Shown: piece by piece, positions 52,850-61,844 of the stretch | Layout: every line of letters starts with the position of its first letter | How positions within the stretch are numbered: the stretch's first letter is position 1 | Assembly: GCF_022343685.1 (NCBI RefSeq) | Contig: NZ_CP092123.1 | Coordinates: forward strand, 3,410,001-3,474,000 | DNA: 64,000 bases | Direction of reading: 5' to 3' | Source: Marinobacterium sediminicola | GTDB lineage: Bacteria > Pseudomonadota > Gammaproteobacteria > Pseudomonadales > Balneatricaceae | The notes under the pieces: model-generated | What the model was told of the DNA's origin: nothing | Database searches by the model: none | The model's input: the letters and a program-made list of their open reading frames with translations, nothing else | Program-made: the position numbers and the translations under genes

Positions 52850-54095
52850 GTTCCAGTCCACCTTCCGGCCGGTTGTGTGCGCTGATCTCTCCTCCCAGCT
52901 GCCGTACGGCGCGACGCGCAATACTCATGCCCAGACCAAAGCCATCACCGCCAGCGTGTTCGTCCCGCACAAAGGGCTCGAAAAGCCTCGGCAACACCTC
53001 GGGATCAACACCGGGCCCCGCATCACTGAGCCGCAACAACAGACGCCCATCGGCCAATGGCTGCACGCTCAGACAGGCCGCAGTCTGCTCTGAGGTATGG
53101 CGAAGAATATTTTCAATGCCGTTCTGCAATGCGCAACGCAGCAGCTCAGGCACCCCGTGATAGCACACTTCGCTGGAGGGCAATTCAAGGCTGAAGCGGC
53201 GCTCTGGCTGACGCAGGCGCACCTCTTCTTGCAACTCGAGACACAGTTCGGTCAACGAAAAGTCGGTCGCACTCTGATCACGCTGCTGACGGCTGAAACT
53301 GAGAATCTCGCCGATCAGTGCGTCCAGGCGATCGCATTCCCGATTGATCCTGTCCATCATCGAGTCATCCGGTGCCAATCGCTGCTCAATCAGACCGGCC
53401 GCCGCCTGCAGGCGTGCCAGTGGAGCCCTTAGCTCATGAGAGACATCCTGCAACAAGCGTTGCTGGGCCAGCAGCGTCTGCTCCACCGATCCCACCAATC
53501 GATCAAATTCACGGGTCAACTCACCGATTTCATCCTGCCGCCGGCTCAGGCCTGCATCCGCTCTGAGGGTAAGATCCTGCGCCTGATGCAACTCTCGTAC
53601 ATGTTCACGTAAACGCTGGATGGGTCTGACGACCAGCGCCCCCAGAACCAGCCCCGATAGTGCCGAGATAATCAGAATCAGGACCATCTGCAATGAGAAC
53701 AGCCTGCCCAGCAGGCGCTCGGCATGGAAAGCCTCTCGGGGCAGCGCCACTCGTGCACGGTACTCCCGCCCACTGTCCGTGGTCAGCGTCAGCTTCAGCG
53801 TTTTGCGTGGCGGCTCAGGCAACCAGGGCATCAAGGGCATGCGGCTATCGCCTTCATACAACCAAAGAGGAACCGGGCGGTGCCGCCCAGGCAGCATATG
53901 CCAGTTGGCCACTCCGGCTTCAAAACGTTCCAGCATCAACGTGGCCTGCCCACGTGCCCGGGCTTCCAGCAGCTCCAGACGATGCTCCTGGTCGTAACGG
54001 TTGCTGACCAGAAGAAACACGCCGCTCATGCCCAGAAGGCTGACCAGCCAGATCACCAGGAACATTTTCCAGAACAGTCGCTTATACCATCTCAT
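52821..54095 (-). CDS. cpxA: CpxA-like envelope-stress sensor histidine kinase
   Basis: The 424-residue kinase has TM segments near residues 11-31 and 133-156 enclosing a periplasmic domain of about 100 residues, a HAMP linker (RPIQRLREHVRELHQ), and the kinase core with His220 in DVSHELRAPLARLQ. An N box-like ALQNGIENILRHT and G boxes SDAGPGVD and GFGLGMSIARRAV follow. ATG 54095 overlaps the cpxR stop and has GGAG upstream. Assignment to Cpx rests on kinase type, the regulator, the divergent Spy/CpxP gene and the CpxR box. Confidence 0.88.
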   Translation of the reverse strand: MRWYKRLFWKMFLVIWLVSLLGMSGVFLLVSNRYDQEHRLELLEARARGQATLMLERFEAGVANWHMLPGRHRPVPLWLYEGDSRMPLMPWLPEPPRKTLKLTLTTDSGREYRARVALPREAFHAERLLGRLFSLQMVLILIISALSGLVLGALVVRPIQRLREHVRELHQAQDLTLRADAGLSRRQDEIGELTREFDRLVGSVEQTLLAQQRLLQDVSHELRAPLARLQAAAGLIEQRLAPDDSMMDRINRECDRLDALIGEILSFSRQQRDQSATDFSLTELCLELQEEVRLRQPERRFSLELPSSEVCYHGVPELLRCALQNGIENILRHTSEQTAACLSVQPLADGRLLLRLSDAGPGVDPEVLPRLFEPFVRDEHAGGDGFGLGMSIARRAVRQLGGEISAHNRPEGGLELRLLLPPAG

Positions 54096-54817
54096 ATGAG
54101 GCTCCGGATGAACTGATAACCCTGCCCGCGCACGGTCTTGATCAGCTCGCACTCATCACCCGATACAACCGCCAGCTTCTGGCGTACTCGACTCACATGG
54201 ACATCGATAGCACGGTCATAGGCACCCAGCTCTCGGTGCAAAACCCACCGAGTCAGTTCGGCCTTGCCCAGCACACGGCCTGCATGCTGCATCAGGTAGG
54301 CCAGCACATTGAACTCGGCACTGGTCAGCTGCAGCATTTGACCCTGAAAGCGCACCTCTCGCTGCCCGGGATCGAGCGTTAAGCCCTCTAATGCCAACGG
54401 CTGCGTTGGAAAGGCTCCTGCAGGCATCTCATCGGCTGTTCTGCCCCCCGTATCACAGCGGCGCAGGATTGCCTTGATCCGTGCTGACAGCTCACGAGGA
54501 TGGCAAGGCTTTGACAGATAATCGTCCGCCCCCATTTCCAGCCCCAGAATGCGGTCGATCGCCTCACCCCGGCCGGTCAGCATCAGCACCGGCACCTCGC
54601 TGTGAGGGCGCAGCAGCTGCAGCAGCTCCAGCCCACTCATACCCGGCATCATGATATCCAGCACCAGCAAGTCCGGAGTACTCCGCTGCAGCGCCGCCAG
54701 CGCCGCCTCCCCGGAGTATGCTGTCTCGACCTGATAGCCCTCATGCCCCAGATACTCGGCCAACATGGCGCAGAGCTCGCGGTCATCATCCACCAGCAGC
54801 AATGTCTTGTTCTGCAT
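54092..54817 (-). CDS. cpxR: CpxR-like response regulator
   Basis: The 241-residue OmpR-type regulator has acidic residues at 10-12, Asp54 (LVLDIMMPG), Lys103 (LSKPCHP) and a winged-helix domain with YDRAIDVHVSRVRQKL and TVRGQGYQF. A Cys replaces the usual Phe in the 'KPF' motif. It heads the cpxRA operon; the stop overlaps cpxA by four bases. A perfect CpxR box lies 54 bp upstream, implying autoregulation. Confidence 0.9.
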   Translation of the reverse strand: MQNKTLLLVDDDRELCAMLAEYLGHEGYQVETAYSGEAALAALQRSTPDLLVLDIMMPGMSGLELLQLLRPHSEVPVLMLTGRGEAIDRILGLEMGADDYLSKPCHPRELSARIKAILRRCDTGGRTADEMPAGAFPTQPLALEGLTLDPGQREVRFQGQMLQLTSAEFNVLAYLMQHAGRVLGKAELTRWVLHRELGAYDRAIDVHVSRVRQKLAVVSGDECELIKTVRGQGYQFIRSLI

Positions 54818-54870
54818 CTACCTTCCTCCTGCGACCATTCTAGCCCGAGCCCCTGCAGCCTCGGTCAGGC

Positions 54871-54885
54871 TTTACCTAACTTTAC
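54871..54885 (-). promoter_or_regulatory. CpxR box between divergent cpxR and cpxP
   Basis: TTTACCTAACTTTAC on the plus strand reads GTAAAGTTAGGTAAA on the minus strand, a perfect GTAAA-N5-GTAAA CpxR consensus. It is placed to control both the cpxRA operon (54 bp away) and the Spy/CpxP gene (70 bp away). Confidence 0.9.
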
Positions 54886-54955
54886 TCCCTGTGCACACAA
54901 CTTTGCGCACCGCTTGGCCATACTGGCCAGCAGATCAACACAGAAGGAATTCCCG

Positions 54956-55432
54956 ATGAAAACACGCAAGATGATCGTATCCGCACTGGCCATTACGCTG
55001 GTCGCAGGCAGCAGTGCATTGGCTTATGCTGGACAACAGGGTGGCTGCAGCGCAGCCGACCGGGCCGATAAGCGGGTCGAGCGAATGACGCGTCAGCTGC
55101 AACTGGATGAAGCACAGCAGGCATCAGTACGAGCACTGTTCGCTGACCAAGCTGACCGTATGCAGGGTCAACCCCCGAAGCGGCATGCGCTGCTGGCCGA
55201 ACTGGACCCCAACGCTCCTGACTACCAGCAGCAGGTGAAACAGCATATCGTTCGGATGCAACAGCAGCTGGCGGAAAAGATGCAGGCGCAGGCCGACTTC
55301 AAGGCATCCCTCTATGCCATCCTGACGCCGGAACAGGAACAGAAGCTGGCCGAGATGCGTGATCACCGAGGCGACCGGCATGACCACAAGGGTCAAGGTC
55401 ATCACCGGGATGGCGGGCACGAGCGCTGGTGA
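54956..55432 (+). CDS. cpxP: Spy/CpxP family periplasmic stress protein
   Basis: The 158-residue protein has a signal peptide ending near AYA (about residue 22) and a helical mature domain with an LDEAQ repeat and a true LTxxQ motif (AILTPEQEQKLAEM), the hallmark of Spy/CpxP. The C-terminal tail is rich in His, Asp and Arg, suggesting metal binding. In E. coli CpxP dampens CpxA and helps clear misfolded proteins. The start has GAAGGA eight to ten bases upstream. The divergent position across a CpxR box matches the E. coli layout. Confidence 0.88.
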   Translation: MKTRKMIVSALAITLVAGSSALAYAGQQGGCSAADRADKRVERMTRQLQLDEAQQASVRALFADQADRMQGQPPKRHALLAELDPNAPDYQQQVKQHIVRMQQQLAEKMQAQADFKASLYAILTPEQEQKLAEMRDHRGDRHDHKGQGHHRDGGHERW

Positions 55433-55441
55433 GGTCAGCGC

Positions 55442-56356
55442 TCAGGACTGAACCGCCAGTTCGGCTCGCACCCGACGCTCATGGTGCTGGCTCAGCAATG
55501 CCTGAGCCACACCAGAGCCCAGTATCAGGCCGCATCCGGTCAGTTGCTGCGGGCTGAGCGACTGATCGAAGAGAACCCAGCCAAAGCTCACCACGGCGAT
55601 CGGCTCCATATAGGCCAGAGTACCAAAGGTGGCCGCCGGTAGTTCTCTGAGTGCAATGACGGCAAACAGGATCGCCAAAAAGCCCGGCAACAGACCGGCC
55701 AGCAACAGCCACCCCCACTGCTCCAGATGAATGCTCTCACCTTGCTGCAGCATCAACGGGAGCATGCACAACGCACCAGCCAGCAACTGGTACCAGCAAC
55801 GGGTATAGGCATGCAGGTGTGTCGGCATCACTCGGTTCAGCAGGATGAATCCGGCGTAGGCCAGCATCGCCACCGCCGCAAATGCCATGCCGGTCGCATC
55901 CTCGGCGTTTTCAAAGCTCAGCTCGAACTCCATCATCGTGGCAAAGCCGAAGAGTGCCAGCAGAATCAGGCCAACGCCGGCAGCGGTCAGGCGCTCCCCC
56001 ATGGCAAAATGGGCCACGACCGACGCCATCACCGGTGACAGATAGACCATCATGATCGCATTGGCCATGCTGGTATAGAGCATCGCCTGAACGTAGCAGA
56101 CGATAAAGGCGGCGAGCAGACCGCCGTTGGCCAGCACCCGCCAGGAGGGCCAGACCCGCAGCAGACCGACCTGCCCCACCAGCAGCAGATAACCCAGCAT
56201 CAGTGCCGCCCCGAATCCGAGACGGTAGAAGGTCAGAGTCTCGGCGCTGAGCCCGGCATATTGCGAGATCACACCGATGGTGCCCATCAGCACGGCGGAG
56301 ACAACCGCCATAAACAGAAAGGGGGCTGAACCAGCCCCCTGTGTGTGCTTGCTCAT
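55442..56356 (-). CDS. EamA/DMT superfamily transporter
   Basis: The 304-residue protein has ten hydrophobic segments in two EamA repeats (SAVLMGTIGVISQYAGLSAETLTFYRLGFGAAL and AGLLPGFLAILFAVIALRELPAATFGTLAYMEPIAVV). Members export amino acids or other small metabolites; no substrate can be assigned. It is the last gene of a leftward run and starts 8 bp after the GlcG/HbpS gene. Confidence 0.88.
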   Translation of the reverse strand: MSKHTQGAGSAPFLFMAVVSAVLMGTIGVISQYAGLSAETLTFYRLGFGAALMLGYLLLVGQVGLLRVWPSWRVLANGGLLAAFIVCYVQAMLYTSMANAIMMVYLSPVMASVVAHFAMGERLTAAGVGLILLALFGFATMMEFELSFENAEDATGMAFAAVAMLAYAGFILLNRVMPTHLHAYTRCWYQLLAGALCMLPLMLQQGESIHLEQWGWLLLAGLLPGFLAILFAVIALRELPAATFGTLAYMEPIAVVSFGWVLFDQSLSPQQLTGCGLILGSGVAQALLSQHHERRVRAELAVQS

Positions 56357-56364
56357 CAGCCGGT

Positions 56365-56802
56365 CTAGTCCACGAGAACGCCCAGCGCCGCCAGTGCCGC
56401 TTCAGCACAGGCAATGTCCTCCGCCTGAGAGGCACCGGAAACGCCGATGGCACCAATACACTCGCCAGCCAGCTTGATCGGCAGCCCTCCGCCCAGCATC
56501 AGCAGATCCGGGTGAGTATCCAGCGCTGCCAGCAGGTGTATGTCTTCAGCGTTGTTGTCACGGAAGAAGTTGCTGGGTACCTTGAAGCCTGCCGAGGTAC
56601 GCGCCTTGCGCAGCGCCAACAATGCCGTCTGGGGCGGTGCATCATTGAGGCTCAGCTGAGCCAGCGGTTGACCAGCCCGTCCTACCACGGCAATGCTGAC
56701 CTTCACGCCCAGGGTTTCAGCCTGCTCGCTGGCTGCTGTCACGGCTTTCAGGGCAGCGCGATAATCCAGCGTCTGCTGTGTTGCTGCCAATGTATCGGTC
56801 AT
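56365..56802 (-). CDS. GlcG/HbpS family protein
   Basis: The 145-residue protein matches the GlcG/HbpS (PF03928) fold: ALKAVTAASEQAETLGVKVSIAVV, ALRKARTSAGFKVPS, LLMLGGGLPIKLAGECIGAIGVSGA and AEDIACAEAALAAL. Some members bind heme or corrinoids, others are of unknown function. No signal peptide is evident, so it is probably cytoplasmic. AGGAG precedes the ATG at 56802. Confidence 0.88.
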   Translation of the reverse strand: MTDTLAATQQTLDYRAALKAVTAASEQAETLGVKVSIAVVGRAGQPLAQLSLNDAPPQTALLALRKARTSAGFKVPSNFFRDNNAEDIHLLAALDTHPDLLMLGGGLPIKLAGECIGAIGVSGASQAEDIACAEAALAALGVLVD

Positions 56803-56822
56803 CGGGCAATCTCCTCTACTGC

Positions 56823-57518
56823 TTATTCAATACGCTCAAACATCAGATCCCAGACGCCATGCCCCAGGCGTTCGCCACGCTGCTGGAACTTGGTGACCGG
56901 GCGCCACTCGGGCTGAGGAGAATACTGCCCTGACCCCGCCTGATTGCGATATCCGTCTGCTGCAGACATCACCTCCATCATGTGTTCAGCGTAGTTTTCC
57001 CAATCGGTTGCCATGTGGAAGCAGCCACCGATGCGGAGCTTCTGGCGGATCTTCTGGGCAAATTCCGGCTGAACAATGCGGCGCTTGTGATGGCGCTTCT
57101 TGTGCCAGGGGTCGGGAAAGAAAAGCTGCAGCGTGTCGAGACTGGCATCGGGAATGCACTGGGCCAGCACCTCAACCGCATCATCACAGTAAACACGGAT
57201 GTTGGTCAGGCCTTCCTCCTCAACCCGGGACAACAGGCGTCCGACGCCTGGAGGGTGCACCTCGATGCCGATGAAGTCCTTTTCCGGTGCACGACGTGCC
57301 ATTTCGATCAGCGAATCGCCCATGCCAAAGCCGATCTCCAGCACAACCGGGGCCTCACGACCAAACACGGTGGCATAGTCGATCTTGCCATCTTTCAACT
57401 CCAGCCCATACTTGGGCCAGTTCTGCTCCATGGCACGCTGCTGGCCTTCGGTCATGCGACCGGCCCTTACCACAAAGCTGCGAATCCGGCGCAAGGGTTT
57501 CTGTTCTTCAGTCATCAT
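56823..57518 (-). CDS. trmB: tRNA (guanine-N7-)-methyltransferase
   Basis: The 231-residue SAM enzyme forms 7-methylguanosine at tRNA position 46. [34 protein letters not shown] (motif I), [15 protein letters not shown] and [20 protein letters not shown] are diagnostic. Start choice between GTG 57521, ATG 57518 and ATG 57515 is open. It follows thiG by 47 bp. Confidence 0.96.
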   Translation of the reverse strand: MMTEEQKPLRRIRSFVVRAGRMTEGQQRAMEQNWPKYGLELKDGKIDYATVFGREAPVVLEIGFGMGDSLIEMARRAPEKDFIGIEVHPPGVGRLLSRVEEEGLTNIRVYCDDAVEVLAQCIPDASLDTLQLFFPDPWHKKRHHKRRIVQPEFAQKIRQKLRIGGCFHMATDWENYAEHMMEVMSAADGYRNQAGSGQYSPQPEWRPVTKFQQRGERLGHGVWDLMFERIE

Positions 57519-57565
57519 CACATCTGTCAGTTGCTGGAGCCCCTCGGGGCTCCGAATATTTGCGT

Positions 57566-58366
57566 TTAGCGGCCGCTGATCACGCCATCCAGCGGTGAGG
57601 AAGCACTGGCATAGGCACGGCGCGGCATGCGCACGGCCAGGTGGGCCTCACGGCCAGCCTGAACGGCCTTCTGCATCGCTTTGGCCATCAGCACCGGGTT
57701 CTGGGCACCGGCAATCGCCGAGTTGACCAGCACGCCGGCACATCCCATTTCCATGGCCATGGCAGCTTCAGAGGGCGTGCCGATACCGGCATCGACCAGA
57801 ATCGGCACCCGAGCCTCTTCCATGATCAGGCGAATATTGTGCGGGTTCTGAATCCCGAGACCCGAACCGATCAGTGAGCCCAGCGGCATAACCGCCACAC
57901 AGCCGATCTCTTCCAGCCGCTTGGCCACAATCGGATCGTCATTGGTGTACACCATCACTTTGAAGCCGTCCTTGACCAGCGTTTCAGCGGCTTTCACGGT
58001 CTCGATGATGTTGGGGTACAGGGTTTTCTGGTCTCCCAGCACTTCCAGCTTCACCAGATCATGGCCATCCAGCAGCTCTCGCGCCAGTCGGCAGGTGCGA
58101 ACCGCATCTTCGGCCGTATAGCAGCCAGCGGTGTTGGGCAGCAGGGTGTAACGGTCGGGGCTGATCACGTCCAGCAGGTTGGGCTCATCCGGATTCTGGC
58201 CGAGATTGGTTCGGCGGACAGCCATGGTGACGATCTCGGCTCCACTGGCCTCAATCGCAGCACCGGTTTCCGCCATATCCTTGTATTTTCCGGTCCCCAC
58301 CAGCAAACGGGATTTGAAGGACTGTCCGGCAATGATCAGCGGATCGTTGTTCTCTAGCTCTGACAT
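57566..58366 (-). CDS. thiG: Thiazole synthase ThiG
   Basis: The 266-residue TIM-barrel enzyme builds the thiazole phosphate ring of thiamine from a deoxyxylulose phosphate imine, dehydroglycine and ThiS thiocarboxylate. [39 protein letters not shown] with the imine lysine, and [20 protein letters not shown] are characteristic. ATG 58366 gives the family length. It follows thiS by 52 bp. Confidence 0.96.
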   Translation of the reverse strand: MSELENNDPLIIAGQSFKSRLLVGTGKYKDMAETGAAIEASGAEIVTMAVRRTNLGQNPDEPNLLDVISPDRYTLLPNTAGCYTAEDAVRTCRLARELLDGHDLVKLEVLGDQKTLYPNIIETVKAAETLVKDGFKVMVYTNDDPIVAKRLEEIGCVAVMPLGSLIGSGLGIQNPHNIRLIMEEARVPILVDAGIGTPSEAAMAMEMGCAGVLVNSAIAGAQNPVLMAKAMQKAVQAGREAHLAVRMPRRAYASASSPLDGVISGR

Positions 58367-58418
58367 CATCTGTACCCTGGTATGAATGTGGTTGTATGGT
58401 GCGCCTGGCCGCTGGGCT

Positions 58419-58619
58419 TCAGCCGCCACCGATGGCATGGACAATTTCGACCTGATCACCGGCATTCAGCCGAGTTGATGCGTGCTCGCTGCGCGGGATG
58501 ATTTCCAGATTCAGTTCAATCGCGATCCTTTTGCCGGTCAGTTCGAGCTGATCGACCAGCTCGGCAAGTGTCACGTTCTCGCTGACATCCAGAGCGTCAC
58601 CATTTACCTGAATCTGCAT
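58419..58619 (-). CDS. thiS: Sulfur carrier protein ThiS
   Basis: The 66-residue ubiquitin-like protein ends in IGGG, giving the Gly-Gly tail that becomes the thiocarboxylate sulfur donor for Thi[26 protein letters not shown] is a typical ThiS start. It overlaps the end of the DUF423 gene by 23 bp and has AGGAA before the ATG. Confidence 0.95.
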   Translation of the reverse strand: MQIQVNGDALDVSENVTLAELVDQLELTGKRIAIELNLEIIPRSEHASTRLNAGDQVEIVHAIGGG

Positions 58620-58998
58620 ACTGTTTTTCCTGTTGATAGATCGATACGGCCAGACTCAGCCAGCCGATGATGAAAGCGATGCCGCCCAGCGGCGTAATCA
58701 CGCCCAGCCAGTGTATGCCGCTCAAGGCCAGGACGTAGAGGCTGCCGCTGAAGCAGACAACACCGGTCAGAAACGCCACCGCGCTGATTTGCAGCCCTCG
58801 GCTATTGCCTTTGCGTTGCAGCAGTCCGGTCACCAACAGGGCTCCGACGTGCCAGAACTGATATTCGACACCAGTCTGAAAGACCTCCAGCAGGCGTTCA
58901 CTGAGCACCGTTTTGAGGCCATGGGCGGCAAAAGCCCCTAACGCAACGGCGATGGCGCCCAGCAGGGCGGCTGTTACCAATGTAAAACGGGCGGACAT
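58597..58998 (-). CDS. DUF423 (YgdD-type) small membrane protein
   Basis: The 133-residue protein has four hydrophobic segments and the family motifs LGAFAAHGLK and FQTGVEYQFWHVGALL, followed by FSGSLYVLALSG and TPLGGIAFIIGWLSL. Its function is not known. AGGAG lies before the ATG at 58998. It is the first gene of the leftward thiS-thiG-trmB run. Confidence 0.9.
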   Translation of the reverse strand: MSARFTLVTAALLGAIAVALGAFAAHGLKTVLSERLLEVFQTGVEYQFWHVGALLVTGLLQRKGNSRGLQISAVAFLTGVVCFSGSLYVLALSGIHWLGVITPLGGIAFIIGWLSLAVSIYQQEKQYADSGKW

Positions 58999-59048
58999 CG
59001 TCTCTCCTGGGCAGCATTATAACGGGTTTGCGACCAGCGCCTGAAATG

Positions 59049-59072
59049 AAAAAAGCCGCTCGACGGCGGCTT
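59049..59072 (-). terminator. Intrinsic terminator after rpoH
   Basis: On the minus strand AAGCCGC and GCGGCTT form a 7-bp stem around CGTCGA, followed by six Ts (the A-run at 59049-59054 on the plus strand). It lies 24 bp past the rpoH stop and ends leftward transcription before the DUF423 gene. Confidence 0.85.
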
Positions 59073-59095
59073 CAGTGACGCGGCGGCGCGAAACG

Positions 59096-59953
59096 TCAGG
59101 CTTCCAGCATGGCGCCGCGAATTTTCTTCATGGCGTTTTTTTCCAGCTGGCGGATGCGCTCGGCAGACACATTGTATTCGGCTGCCAGCTCATGCAGCGT
59201 GGCCTTCTCTTCGGCCAGCCAGCGTCGCGCCAGAATGTCACGACTGCGCTCATCCAGCGCATTCATCGCACAGAGCAGTCGACGCTGAGAGTCTTCCTCC
59301 CAGTTGGCCTCTTCCAGCTGCACGGCCGGATCCGCCGAATGATCTTCCAGATAGGCAGAGGGTGACAGGTAGCTGCTGTCTTCATCCTCACCCACCGGTG
59401 CATCGAAGGCGGTATCCGTGGACGCCAGGCGACCCTCCATCTGACGCACGGTCTTGGCATCCACACCAAGATCCTCAGCGACCGCTTCCACCTCTTCATT
59501 GGTCATCCAGCTCAGCTTTTTCTTCTGCGAACGCAGGTTGAAGAACAGCTTGCGCTGGGCCTTGGTAGTGGCAATCTTGACGATTCGCCAGTTGCGCAGA
59601 ATGAATTCATGCATTTCGGCCTTGATCCAGTGTACGGCGAAGGACACCAGACGCACGCCCATGGTCGGGTCGAAACGCTTGACGGCCTTCATCAGGCCGA
59701 CGTTGCCTTCCTGGATCAGATCGCCCAGCGGCAGACCATAGCCGGAATAGCTGCGGGCAATATGAACCACGAAACGCAGGTGCGACATAACCAGCTGGCG
59801 TGCCGCTTCAAGATCGCTCTGGTAATGCAGGCGCTCTGCCAGTTCCCGTTCCTCTTCTGCGGAAAGGATCGGGATGGCACTCACAGTCTGAACATAGGCA
59901 TCGACATTGCGGCCCGGTGATAGCTGTTCAACAACTTGCAAGCTTGTGCCCAT
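59096..59953 (-). CDS. rpoH: Heat-shock sigma factor RpoH (sigma-32)
   Basis: The 285-residue sigma factor directs RNA polymerase to heat-shock promoters. Region 2 shows [39 protein letters not shown], and the RpoH box QRKLFFNLR, specific to sigma-32 proteins, follows. Region 4 ends with [27 protein letters not shown]. It lies downstream of ftsX on the same strand, the order found in E. coli and Pseudomonas. Confidence 0.97.
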   Translation of the reverse strand: MGTSLQVVEQLSPGRNVDAYVQTVSAIPILSAEEERELAERLHYQSDLEAARQLVMSHLRFVVHIARSYSGYGLPLGDLIQEGNVGLMKAVKRFDPTMGVRLVSFAVHWIKAEMHEFILRNWRIVKIATTKAQRKLFFNLRSQKKKLSWMTNEEVEAVAEDLGVDAKTVRQMEGRLASTDTAFDAPVGEDEDSSYLSPSAYLEDHSADPAVQLEEANWEEDSQRRLLCAMNALDERSRDILARRWLAEEKATLHELAAEYNVSAERIRQLEKNAMKKIRGAMLEA

Positions 59954-59984
59954 TCAGGAATGACCTCGCAAAACTCTTTGGTTC

Positions 59985-59999
59985 ACTTGTAACAAGTGT
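59985..59999. repeat. Short perfect inverted repeat upstream of rpoH
   Basis: CACTTG and CAAGTG flank TAA 32 bp before the rpoH start, inside the 181-bp ftsX-rpoH interval where the rpoH promoters should lie. It could be an operator or a 5'-leader hairpin; nothing identifies a ligand. Confidence 0.35.
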
Positions 60000-60134
60000 G
60001 CCGTGGATAAACTCGATGGTTTGACGCCCGAACACGGAAAAAGTTCGCTTCCGGCACCAACCGCCCATCAACGGACAGGAAAACTTAACGTGAATCAGTC
60101 TGCGGGGCAAGTGTTACAAATACCTTACCCTCGC

Positions 60135-61178
60135 CTAGACATCACCCGGGATGGCAGCACCCGGTTCGATTTCCCGCAAATGTCGGGAAACGGCCAGCCA
60201 AGAGCCTGACAGCCCCAACAGGGTTGCAGACGCCAGCATGATCATCGAACCCTGAAAGCCCAGACCCTGCAACTCGAACTCGTTCAAATAGAGATCCGCC
60301 AGTGCCTGTGCCGGTTGAGCCAGCAACATCAGGGCCACCTGGACCAACAACCAGGCCAGCAGGCCGCCCAGCAGGCCGAACCAGAAACCGCTGTACAGAA
60401 AAGGACGTCGCACCCAGGCATCGGTCGCACCGACCAGTTTGCTTACCAGAATTTCGTCTCGCCGACTTTCGATGGTCATGCGCACCGTATTCCCCACGAC
60501 CAGCAGCACGGCCAGTGCGAGCAATCCTCCCAGCACGTAACTGCCACGCTGGGCCAAGGCCAGCCCGGCCGCCAAGCGCTGCACCCATTCCATATCGAGC
60601 TGAGCCTCATCCACTCCCGGCAGTGCCGCCAGCTCGTTGCGAACCAGCGGCAGCTGCAGCGGATCGCTGTCCTTCGGCAACACCATGATCACCGCCGGCA
60701 GCGGGTTGCTGTCGAAGCGCTCCAGCAGGTCCGCAAATGCGCTGTACTGACGAAACTCTTCCAGTCCTTTCTGGCGACTGATCAGCTCAACGGAGCTGAG
60801 ATCCTCACGCAGCAGCAGCTCGCGACTGAAACTGTCGATTGCGGCATCGCTGAGTTCGGTCTGCATGTATAGCGCAATGCGTGGCTGAGGGTCCCAGCCA
60901 TCGGTCAGAGCCTGCAAATTGCCCAGCGCCGCCAGCAAAAAACCCGGCAACGCCAGTGCAATCGCCAGCACCGCCAGCGTCATCACGGATGCCACCGGGG
61001 TTTGCTTCAGTCGCAACAGTGACTCACGGGCGACATTCAGGTGGTGACGACGCCAGCTTCGGCTGCGGTCCGCGAACAGGATCTGGTGCTGCTGGGCGCC
61101 TCGGCGCGGTGCGGTCGCACCCCGTTCGGTCGAACGCTGCGCCGGAGTTTCCGGCTCCTTGCGTCTTGGTCTAGACAT
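60135..61178 (-). CDS. ftsX: Cell division ABC transporter-like permease FtsX
   Basis: The 347-residue inner-membrane protein has a cytoplasmic Arg-rich N-terminus (about 65 residues), TM1 near 66-88, a periplasmic domain with LQALTDGWDPQPRIALYMQTELSD, and three C-terminal TM segments with LVVGNTVRMTIESRRDEILVSKLVGATDAWVRRPF. With FtsE it governs septal peptidoglycan hydrolase activation. It overlaps the ftsE stop by eight bases. Confidence 0.95.
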   Translation of the reverse strand: MSRPRRKEPETPAQRSTERGATAPRRGAQQHQILFADRSRSWRRHHLNVARESLLRLKQTPVASVMTLAVLAIALALPGFLLAALGNLQALTDGWDPQPRIALYMQTELSDAAIDSFSRELLLREDLSSVELISRQKGLEEFRQYSAFADLLERFDSNPLPAVIMVLPKDSDPLQLPLVRNELAALPGVDEAQLDMEWVQRLAAGLALAQRGSYVLGGLLALAVLLVVGNTVRMTIESRRDEILVSKLVGATDAWVRRPFLYSGFWFGLLGGLLAWLLVQVALMLLAQPAQALADLYLNEFELQGLGFQGSMIMLASATLLGLSGSWLAVSRHLREIEPGAAIPGDV

Positions 61179-61836
61179 CGGCCACCAGCCTCCCGTTCCT
61201 CAGTGTCAGCATGCGATGCTGCATGCGATTGATCAGAGACAGATCATGACTGGCAATCAGCACCGTCGTGCCGATGCTGTTGAACTGGCCAAACAGGCGC
61301 ATGATGTCTTCGGACAGCTCTGGGTCCAGGTTACCGGTTGGCTCATCGGCCAGCAGCAGTTTCGGCTTGTGCACAATGGCCCGGGCGATACCCACCCGCT
61401 GCTGCTCCCCCGTCGACAGGGTGACAGGGTTATGCTTTTCCCGCGCCAGCAGCCCGACCTTATCCAGCGCAGCTCGGGCGCGTCGCGCCGCATCGGCCGG
61501 ATCGTAACCGCTGATCTGCAACGGCAGAGCGACGTTGTCGAAAACCGAGCGATCAAACAACAGCTGGTGATTCTGGAACACGACGCCAATCTGTCGACGC
61601 AAATAGGGGATCTGCGATCGGTGCAGACGGGACAGGTCCTGCTGTCCCACCCAGACCTGGCCACGGCTGGGCCTTTCCATCAACATGATCAGCCTCAACA
61701 GGGTACTCTTGCCAGCCCCCGAATGTCCGGTCAGGAATGCCATCTCACCCGATGCGAGTTCGAAGTTCACTCCCAGCAGGGCATCCTGGCCGCTGGCGTA
61801 GCGTTTAAAGACATTACTGAACCGGATTGCAGCCAT
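61171..61836 (-). CDS. ftsE: Cell division ATP-binding protein FtsE
   Basis: The 221-residue ABC ATPase has Walker [10 protein letters not shown], the signature [14 protein letters not shown], Walker [15 protein letters not shown] and the switch His in [12 protein letters not shown]. It drives FtsX at the division septum. It starts eight bases after the ftsY stop, forming an ftsY-ftsE-ftsX operon. Confidence 0.96.
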   Translation of the reverse strand: MAAIRFSNVFKRYASGQDALLGVNFELASGEMAFLTGHSGAGKSTLLRLIMLMERPSRGQVWVGQQDLSRLHRSQIPYLRRQIGVVFQNHQLLFDRSVFDNVALPLQISGYDPADAARRARAALDKVGLLAREKHNPVTLSTGEQQRVGIARAIVHKPKLLLADEPTGNLDPELSEDIMRLFGQFNSIGTTVLIASHDLSLINRMQHRMLTLRNGRLVADV

Positions 61837-61844
61837 GCGTCACC

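Noticed and set aside
60155-60180. T-loop-like GGTTCGATTTCC suggesting a tRNA
   Set aside because: It lies within the ftsX coding region and no acceptor stem or anticodon arm can be formed around it.
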